From assembly GCF_024346715.1 (NCBI RefSeq), contig NZ_AP024852.1, positions 2,852,001 to 2,916,000 of the forward strand: a stretch of 64,000 nt of DNA, given 5' to 3'. Origin of the DNA: Photobacterium swingsii (lineage in GTDB: Bacteria; Pseudomonadota; Gammaproteobacteria; Enterobacterales; Vibrionaceae). The translations under genes were made by a program, and so were the position numbers. The notes beneath the pieces are model-generated. The model was given only the letters and a program-made list of their open reading frames with translations, was not told the origin of the DNA and ran no database searches. Shown piece by piece: positions 58,524 to 64,000 of this stretch. Every line of letters begins with the position of its first letter. Position 1 is the first letter of the stretch.

Positions 58524-59801
58524 ATGAAAGCACAATGGAAGCAATACATAAGCATCATCAACTCAGTCGTTAAACCAGCCCTAGGCTGTACTGAGCCAAT
58601 TTCAGCGGCTTACGCTTCATCTGCGGTTGCCAGCATGTTAGGTGGCACGCCTGAAACATTAAAAGTGTTTGTTTCAGACAACCTGTACAAAAACTCCATG
58701 GGCGTTTTTGTACCGGGCACAGGTAAGATCGGTTTACACATTGCTTCTGCAGCAGGTGCGGTGGCGGGTGATTTTGAAGCAGGCCTTGAAGTGCTAGCTA
58801 AAATCACACCAAGCGATGTAGAACAAGCACAAGCTTTGATTGATGCTGGTAATGTTGAAGTCTCTCGTTACAACACCAGCGAATTTATCTTCTGCCGCGT
58901 AATTGCCACTAAAGGTAAGGATACGGCGGAAATCACCATCAGTGGTGGTCATACACGTATCGTGGAAAAACGCTTCAACAATGAAGTGACTTTCTCTGCA
59001 GATAAAGAAGAAGGTGCTGCGTCAACGGCATCTATTTGTGACGGCGTAGAAATCAGTATTCGTGATATCTACGACTTTGCAACCCAAGCAGACTTTGCTG
59101 ATATCGAATTCATCCTCGAAGCAAAAAAGCTAAACGTCGCACTATCGCTAGAAGGCATGGAACACGAATATGGCCTACAGATCGGTCGTACCATGGATAA
59201 CAGCATGGCTGATGGCATGATGGGCAAATGTCTATCGAACGAAATCCTTATGTACACATCGGCAGCATCCGATGCTCGCATGGGCGGCGCAACATTACCT
59301 GCAATGAGTAACTACGGCAGTGGTAACCAAGGTATCGCTGCAACTGTGCCTGTAGTTAAAACAGCTGATTTTGTGGGTGCGAATGACGAAACATTAGCAC
59401 GTGCATTAATCATGAGTCACTTGGGTGCAGTTTATATCAAGTCTCACTACCCACCGCTATCTGCATTTTGCGGTAACACGGCTACCAGCTCTGCAGCGGC
59501 AATGGCTATGGTTTACCTTCGTGGCGGTGATTTTGCACAATCTTGCTTTGCTATCCAAAACGTACTGAGTGATACCACAGGTATGGTTTGCGATGGCGCC
59601 AAAGCAACTTGCGCTATGAAAGTCGGCAGTTCTTCACAAGCAGCCGTCAAATCTATGCTACTTGCAATGAACAACCACGCTGCAGCAATGCAAGGCGTTA
59701 TTTCACGTGATGTTGAAAAAACCATCCGCAATATTGGCCGTATGGTTAGTGTTGGAATGGGACAAACAGACAAAGAAATCATTGAAATTATGTCTGTTTA
59801 A
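58524..59801 (+). CDS. cyuA: L-cysteine desulfidase CyuA (YhaM, UPF0597)
   Basis: 425 aa from ATG at 58524 ([21 protein letters not shown]), GGGGGA upstream. Iron-sulfur-dependent cysteine desulfidase: conserved cysteine in [13 protein letters not shown] (Cys22) and further conserved cysteines in [14 protein letters not shown] and [17 protein letters not shown]. Breaks L-cysteine to pyruvate, ammonia and sulfide, with 2-aminoacrylate as the expected released intermediate. Directly behind ridA, which disposes of that intermediate. Usually anaerobic because of the labile cluster. Confidence 0.9.
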   Translation: MKAQWKQYISIINSVVKPALGCTEPISAAYASSAVASMLGGTPETLKVFVSDNLYKNSMGVFVPGTGKIGLHIASAAGAVAGDFEAGLEVLAKITPSDVEQAQALIDAGNVEVSRYNTSEFIFCRVIATKGKDTAEITISGGHTRIVEKRFNNEVTFSADKEEGAASTASICDGVEISIRDIYDFATQADFADIEFILEAKKLNVALSLEGMEHEYGLQIGRTMDNSMADGMMGKCLSNEILMYTSAASDARMGGATLPAMSNYGSGNQGIAATVPVVKTADFVGANDETLARALIMSHLGAVYIKSHYPPLSAFCGNTATSSAAAMAMVYLRGGDFAQSCFAIQNVLSDTTGMVCDGAKATCAMKVGSSSQAAVKSMLLAMNNHAAAMQGVISRDVEKTIRNIGRMVSVGMGQTDKEIIEIMSV

Positions 59802-59806
59802 AGTCC

Positions 59807-59837
59807 ATAATCGCCACCTATATCGGGTGGCGATTAT
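59807..59837 (+). terminator. Terminator after cyuA
   Basis: Perfect 12-bp stem ATAATCGCCACC / GGTGGCGATTAT, 7-nt loop, 5 bp after the cyuA stop; weak T-tract (ATTTC), so some read-through into the regulator is plausible. Confidence 0.7.
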
Positions 59838-59860
59838 ATTTCACCCCAAGAATCACAGTT

Positions 59861-59950
59861 GCAAACGAAAGCAGTTTCACTTGCATGCCTATTCATAATC
59901 CAGAGGAATACATGGAAAAGCATGCATCTCGTTAGAAGGTTTTCGTTTGC
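59861..59950 (+). promoter_or_regulatory. Nested inverted repeats with a 7-codon mini-ORF in the regulator's leader
   Basis: Outer arms GCAAACGAAA (59861-59870) / TTTCGTTTGC (59941-59950); inner arms TGCATGC (59882-59888) / GCATGCA (59920-59926). Between them AGAGGA precedes ATG at 59912, which reads MEKHASR and stops at 59935. Resembles a leader-peptide attenuator; function inferred. Confidence 0.4.
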
Positions 59951-59968
59951 TTTTAAAGGAAATGGAAA

Positions 59969-60616
59969 ATGCTAGTCACCTTATCAGTGAGCGATAAATT
60001 AATCCTCGATGCGATGTGTAATGTCGTTGATGGTATCGCTGCAATGTATGGCCAACACACAGAGGTTGCGCTTCACAGCTTAGACATTGAAAATCCATCC
60101 ATTATCAAAATAGCTAACGGCCATGTAACCGATCGTGGTATTGGTGCACCGATCACCAATTTAGCCCTTGAGAAGTTAAAATCTGGTGCTGATATTTCAG
60201 AACCTTATTTCAGCCGCTGTTCTAAAGGTAAATTGATTCGTTCTGTGACCACCATTATTCGCAACGATGTTGGTACAGCAATCGCTCTGCTCTGCATTAA
60301 TGCCGACATGGATGCGCCTATTCATTCATTTTTAAGTTCGATGCTGCCAAATACTTTGCCACTCGACTCAGCCTCAGTTTCCCCAGAAACTTTCGCTAAA
60401 AACCCAGATGAAATGCTGAATGACTCTATTGAACGAGTCAAACACGCCACAATGGAAGATCGTTCAATTCCAACCCATAAACGTAGCCGTGTTATTGTTG
60501 AGCAATTATTTGAAAATGGCGTATTCAATATAAAAGACGCCATAGTGATCACCGCTGAATCATTAGGTGTCTCACGTGATACCGTTTACCGCTATTTACG
60601 CGATCTGAAAAAATAG
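59969..60616 (+). CDS. YheO/DauR-type transcriptional regulator
   Basis: 215 aa. N-terminal YheO-like PAS domain (AMYGQHTEVALHSLDIENPSIIKIANGHVTDR begins here) and C-terminal HTH_22 (FNIKDAIVITAESLGVSRDTVYRYLRDLKK). AAGGA 8 nt before the ATG. The family includes DauR, a regulator of D-arginine use. Position behind ridA-cyuA makes it the best local candidate to control the azl/rid/cyu genes; that is inference. Confidence 0.85.
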   Translation: MLVTLSVSDKLILDAMCNVVDGIAAMYGQHTEVALHSLDIENPSIIKIANGHVTDRGIGAPITNLALEKLKSGADISEPYFSRCSKGKLIRSVTTIIRNDVGTAIALLCINADMDAPIHSFLSSMLPNTLPLDSASVSPETFAKNPDEMLNDSIERVKHATMEDRSIPTHKRSRVIVEQLFENGVFNIKDAIVITAESLGVSRDTVYRYLRDLKK

Positions 60617-60642
60617 TGATAAAGAACATTGAGCTCTCTGGT

Positions 60643-60670
60643 AAAAGGCGCACTGTACGCCTTTTTCTTT
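60643..60670 (+). terminator. Terminator after the YheO-type regulator
   Basis: AAAAGGCG / CGCCTTTT stem, 7-nt loop, followed by TTTTTCTTT. Confidence 0.85.
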
Positions 60671-60750
60671 GCGCTAAATTCACCATCAACTGCCAAAATG
60701 CTACCCTACCCCTTAGTATGATGACTCGACGTAGCTAAGGAATGTAATTC

Positions 60751-61659
60751 ATGCAGTTCACCATTGTTGGGGCGGGTGCCATAGGCTGCCTATGGGCGGC
60801 TTCACTTGCTAAAGCCCACACAGTTCACCTTTGGACACGCAGCGCTCAGCCCCAGCACGAATTTGCTTTCAGCTCCTTAATATCCAACTCTGCGGCTAAA
60901 GCGCCCAAAATACTCAAACTAGCAAGTAACCAACCCCAATTACTGCAACAGAGCGACTGTGTTCTGCTCACCGTTAAAGCCTTTCAAGTCGAGCAAGCAA
61001 TTGAAGCCATTCAACCTTGGCTATCGCCATCAACACCGATTGTTATCATGCACAATGGTATGGGTAGCCAAGCAGTCGCATTGCAAAAACTGCCGCAGAC
61101 CCCTATTTTGTATGCCACCACGTCACAGGCCGCCTTCAAGCCGCAACCAGATTATGTTCAGCATACGGGCATAGGGCAAACATGGCTCGGTGCAATTAAC
61201 CCTGCCGCGCAACAATTACAGGTCTTAGCGGATAAATTCGATAAGATGCTCGCCCCCTGTCAATGGCACTCAGATATTCAGCAACCACTGTGGCAGAAGT
61301 TAGCCATTAACTGTGCTATAAACCCGTTAACCACGCTGCATCAATGTAAAAATGGCGAACTAGCCCACCCGAAATACCAAACTGCACTCATCACTATTTG
61401 CCAAGAAGTGGCGGAAATCATGTGTGCAGAGGGTTATCTCACCACAGCAGATAGTCTCAAAGAACAAGTTGATCGGGTTATTCAAGCGACAGCAAATAAT
61501 TTTTCGTCGATGAATCAAGATGTTTGTCACCACCGCCAGACTGAAATCGACTATATTACTGGGCATATTGTGCGATGTGGTCAACACTACAACATACGCA
61601 CCCCTTTTAATGCCCAGCTTTGGCAACAAATTAAAACAATGGAGCAAAAAGCCTCATGA
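60751..61659 (+). CDS. panE: 2-dehydropantoate 2-reductase
   Basis: 302 aa. NADPH-binding GAGAIGCLWAASL at the N-terminus; catalytic lysine in LWQKLAINCAINPLT. Makes pantoate for coenzyme A synthesis. AAGGAA ribosome site. Its end overlaps the next ATG by 4 nt; a panE-yajL pairing is common in gammaproteobacteria. Confidence 0.93.
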   Translation: MQFTIVGAGAIGCLWAASLAKAHTVHLWTRSAQPQHEFAFSSLISNSAAKAPKILKLASNQPQLLQQSDCVLLTVKAFQVEQAIEAIQPWLSPSTPIVIMHNGMGSQAVALQKLPQTPILYATTSQAAFKPQPDYVQHTGIGQTWLGAINPAAQQLQVLADKFDKMLAPCQWHSDIQQPLWQKLAINCAINPLTTLHQCKNGELAHPKYQTALITICQEVAEIMCAEGYLTTADSLKEQVDRVIQATANNFSSMNQDVCHHRQTEIDYITGHIVRCGQHYNIRTPFNAQLWQQIKTMEQKAS

Positions 61660-62273
61660 CCTTTCTACACACGCCCACTCCGAAGATTGCGGTTTGTATT
61701 GCCCCTGGCACTGAAGAAATGGAAGCCATTACCGCTATAGATGTCCTTCGCCGTGCCAACTTCGAGGTTACCATTGCCAGTGTCGCCTCTGACGGCGCAT
61801 TGATTGTTGAAGGTTCTCGCGGTATTAAACTGGTTGCCGATGTCGCACTAGTTGAAGTCGCAGATATTGAATTTGATTGTGTGGTATTACCAGGCGGGCT
61901 TGGTGGCGCAGAATGCTTCCGTGATAGTCCCTTGTTAGTTGAGTTTGTCAATCAACACCGTTACGACAGCAAACTAGTCGCTGCTATTTGTGCGACACCA
62001 GCCATTTTGTTGCAGCATCACACTATGTACCCTGACGCGTACATGACTGCTCACCCTTCTGTGATGGATCAAATCCCAGCAAGTAAACGTAAAGTCAAAC
62101 GTGTGTTTTTTGATACCAACCACAACCTACTCACCAGTCAAGGGCCAGGTACAGCACAAGAGTTCGCATTAGACATTGTGATACAGCTAGCAGGTAAAGA
62201 ACGAGCAGCAGAAGTGGCCGGTCCCATGGTGGTGTGGCCAAACATGCACTACGACGTACTGCCGCAGAAATAA
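61656..62273 (+). CDS. yajL: YajL/DJ-1 family protein
   Basis: 205 aa. Nucleophile elbow AAICATPAILL with the conserved cysteine (Cys112), the upstream glutamate in APGTEEMEA, and LTSQGPGTAQEFAL near the end. YajL is a covalent chaperone with proposed deglycase activity against oxidative and glyoxal damage. Start overlaps the panE stop (ATGA). Confidence 0.92.
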   Translation: MTFLHTPTPKIAVCIAPGTEEMEAITAIDVLRRANFEVTIASVASDGALIVEGSRGIKLVADVALVEVADIEFDCVVLPGGLGGAECFRDSPLLVEFVNQHRYDSKLVAAICATPAILLQHHTMYPDAYMTAHPSVMDQIPASKRKVKRVFFDTNHNLLTSQGPGTAQEFALDIVIQLAGKERAAEVAGPMVVWPNMHYDVLPQK

Positions 62274-62309
62274 CACACTGCTAAGCCAACGTTAAATAAA
62301 TCCCCAGAA

Positions 62310-62343
62310 AGACAAAACGCAGCAAATTCGCTGCGTTTTGTCT
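62310..62343. terminator. Terminator of yajL and of azlCD copy 2
   Basis: Perfect 14-bp stem AGACAAAACGCAGC / GCTGCGTTTTGTCT, 6-nt loop. Shares its core with the terminator of azlCD copy 1. Confidence 0.88.
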
Positions 62344-62363
62344 AACCAGTAAGCTAACAACCA

Positions 62364-62687
62364 TTAGCCAAGTAAACTTTGAAATAAAAGTAGTGAACCC
62401 ATCCCGCTTAATACAACCCATACCAAATCAAAACGTAAACTCACAATGGTACAAACGATAGCGGCAAGCACGCGGGGGTTTTCTAGGCTAAACACCATAT
62501 TCGAACCCGCACCAAGAATTTCAACCGCAATGATCGCTGGTAATACAGTAACAGGAACAAAACGCAGCGTACGCTTCATACGCTCAGACATTTCAAATGA
62601 ACCAGCCATACCTATCACTGAAAAGCGAATTGCGAAAGTCACCACAGCCATACCTAAGGTAAAGATTAAAAATGTAGTCATGTCCAT
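62364..62687 (-). CDS. azlD: AzlD-type exporter subunit (copy 2)
   Basis: 107 aa from ATG at 62687, the same start as in copy 1; an in-frame GTG three codons upstream overlaps the azlC stop. Identical to copy 1 except Val15 for Ala15. Third positions differ at many codons compared with copy 1. Confidence 0.9.
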   Translation of the reverse strand: MDMTTFLIFTLGMAVVTFAIRFSVIGMAGSFEMSERMKRTLRFVPVTVLPAIIAVEILGAGSNMVFSLENPRVLAAIVCTIVSLRFDLVWVVLSGMGSLLLFQSLLG

Positions 62688-62688
62688 G

Positions 62689-63423
62689 CTATGCACCTTC
62701 TACTTCAGTTGCTTGGTTTGATTCTTGTTGTTCACGTTGTTCTTTCTCTGTCGCCAAATCCATCTGATAACCAGCAAGTACACCAATTGCAGCAGCGATC
62801 ACTAGCCCTAAAGAATGCGGTAAACCTGATAGTAAAATACCCGAAATCGTTGCCACTACAGCAGCGACGATACATTCACGGCTTTTAACTTGTGGAATAA
62901 CAATTGCGATGAAGGCTGCAACCATTGCAAATTCAAGCCCATAATTTGCAATATCAGGGAATGACGACCCAACCAGTGCCCCCATTAAGTTCGCTAATAC
63001 CCAGTTTCCCCAAAAACCGAACATTGCCGCTAAATAAAACCAGTGACGGCCCTCTTTTTCTTTACGTACCTCTGTGATTGTAGAGGCGTACACTTCATCC
63101 GTGAGTCCATAAGCCATCAGCATACGAATATGCAGCGGGTATTCCTTGGCGTGCTCTGATAACGAAGCACTATAGAGTACATGACGTAAATTAATGATAA
63201 AGGTGGTCAGCATAATCACCGCCATGCTTGCTCCAGACTGAAATAAGCCTAGCGCAACCATTTGTGCAGAACCTGCAAACACCGTAAATGCCCACAATGT
63301 ACTTTGCATTATGTCCATCCCAGCTTGGATGCTAACCGCACCCACAATGAAGGAAAATGGAAAAGCACCTATACACAAGGGCGCAATCGCTTTTAGTCCC
63401 GCACTCATTAATTGTTTTTTCAT
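62689..63423 (-). CDS. azlC: AzlC-type exporter subunit (copy 2)
   Basis: 244 aa from ATG at 63423 (MKKQLMSAGLKAIAPLC), matching copy 1; the frame remains open 16 codons upstream into the operator region, which is not expected to be coding. About 8 substitutions against copy 1, five of them in the last 17 residues. Pairs with azlD copy 2. Confidence 0.9.
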   Translation of the reverse strand: MKKQLMSAGLKAIAPLCIGAFPFSFIVGAVSIQAGMDIMQSTLWAFTVFAGSAQMVALGLFQSGASMAVIMLTTFIINLRHVLYSASLSEHAKEYPLHIRMLMAYGLTDEVYASTITEVRKEKEGRHWFYLAAMFGFWGNWVLANLMGALVGSSFPDIANYGLEFAMVAAFIAIVIPQVKSRECIVAAVVATISGILLSGLPHSLGLVIAAAIGVLAGYQMDLATEKEQREQQESNQATEVEGA

Positions 63424-63462
63424 CGTTTCAACTCTTAATAAGAAAAACATCAAATTTATTTT

Positions 63463-63525
63463 CAGATGCAAATATATTCGACATCAAATATCTCAGCAAG
63501 CCTAATAAATGCAAATTTATTTGAA
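63463..63525. promoter_or_regulatory. Operator-like elements near azlC copy 2
   Basis: CAGATGCAAATATATT (63463-63478), identical to copy 1, and TGCAAATTTATTTGAA (63510-63525), another TGCAA-N6-TTGNA palindrome. Confidence 0.5.
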
Positions 63526-63619
63526 AGTAGACTTTGATCATAAAAAAGGCAAAGTATCGATAAAACCAGCGAATAATAATGATCGAGATCAAATTTAACG
63601 TAAAACCACCATTGATTAA

Positions 63620-63658
63620 TGCAAATATTTTTGTACTATTATTGCAAATTACATTGCA
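63620..63658. promoter_or_regulatory. Paired palindromic operators before ridA copy 2
   Basis: O1 TGCAAATATTTTTGTA (63620-63635) and O2 TGCAAATTACATTGCA (63643-63658), again 23 bp start to start, although the surrounding sequence has diverged from copy 1. Confidence 0.6.
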
Positions 63659-63721
63659 GGATAAAGTTTAGATTTGATAACAAACAAACTGCAGACGAAA
63701 ATCTACTCAAAGGTAAAGAAC

Positions 63722-64000
63722 ATGAAAACTGTCGTCACTTCAGATAATGCACCCGCTGCAATCGGCCCTTATTCTCATGGAACGGCTTACAACAGCTTGA
63801 TCTTTACTTCGGGTCAATTACCCGTTGATGCAGCAACAAATCAAGTTGCCGAAGGGGGGATTACAGCGCAATCCATTCAGTCACTAAAAAATCTTATCAG
63901 TGTGGTTGAAGCTGGCGGTGGCGATGTAAATACCATTCTAAAAACAACCTGTTACTTAGCGAACATCTCGGATTTCGCTGCATTTAATGAAGTGTATAAA
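63722..64000 (+). CDS. ridA: RidA (copy 2), cut by the window end
   Basis: First 93 codons, starting [20 protein letters not shown], with AAAGGTAAAG upstream. Four amino-acid differences from copy 1 over this length, but 13 of the first 23 codons differ silently. Divergent from azlC copy 2. What follows lies outside the window. Confidence 0.92.
   Translation, partial: MKTVVTSDNAPAAIGPYSHGTAYNSLIFTSGQLPVDAATNQVAEGGITAQSIQSLKNLISVVEAGGGDVNTILKTTCYLANISDFAAFNEVYK

Noticed and set aside
56690-64000. Assembly duplication explaining the two azlDC-ridA copies
   Set aside because: The copies differ at many silent positions and in intergenic DNA, so they are distinct loci.

Overview
The window looks like a core chromosomal segment of a marine gammaproteobacterium of the Vibrionaceae, most likely Photobacterium or a close relative. 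The grounds are the gene order ligA-zipA-cysZ-cysK-ptsHI-crr, an Na+-NQR operon with apbE and nqrM, napFDABC facing narQP, an OmpK-type outer-membrane protein, and Vibrionaceae-type small families (DUF2956, DUF2897, DUF2919, TIGR02808). This assignment is recognition by eye, not a database result. I see no rRNA, tRNA, CRISPR array, prophage or insertion sequence.

Layout. 1-3.2 kb: two porin genes on the minus strand (the first cut by the window edge) around a DUF2057 periplasmic protein. 3.2-12 kb: ligA and zipA (minus), then cysZ, cysK and the PTS operon ptsH-ptsI-crr (plus). 12-17.5 kb: DyP peroxidase, a periplasmic-sensor diguanylate cyclase, and several small envelope proteins, one behind a Fur-box promoter. 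17.5-25 kb: periplasmic nitrate reductase (napFDABC plus a 44-aa protein) divergent from the nitrate sensor/regulator pair narQ-narP, with FNR-like and NarP-like sites between them. 25-36 kb: dapE cluster, proBA, crl, frsA, gpt and a PurR-box purine permease. 36 kb: a small unannotated gene (29 aa) with its own promoter, a structured leader and a terminator. 36.7-48.4 kb: pepD, dinB with a LexA box, a double-receiver GGDEF protein, nqrM, apbE and nqrABCDEF. 48.8-56.2 kb: orphan TRAP binding lipoprotein, bolA, rlmG, yajG, ppiA, ampG, ompK.

56.7-64 kb is the most unusual part. A module made of azlD-azlC (amino-acid exporter) divergent from ridA (2-aminoacrylate deaminase) is present twice, about 5.6 kb apart in the same orientation. 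The proteins are nearly identical (AzlD 106/107, AzlC about 97%), yet the DNA has diverged heavily at silent positions, so this is neither a fresh duplication nor an assembly echo. Both divergent promoter regions keep a matching pair of TGCAA-N6-TTGNA operator-like palindromes spaced exactly 23 bp apart. In the first copy ridA is followed directly by cyuA (cysteine desulfidase, whose chemistry passes through 2-aminoacrylate) and a YheO-type regulator behind a leader containing a 7-codon mini-ORF. Together these suggest a dedicated cysteine/2-aminoacrylate management regulon.

Other connections inside the window: IIA-Glc (crr) is the reported partner of FrsA; CysZ/CysK make the cysteine that CyuA degrades; ApbE and NqrM mature the Nqr complex encoded beside them; NarP should act on the nap promoter.
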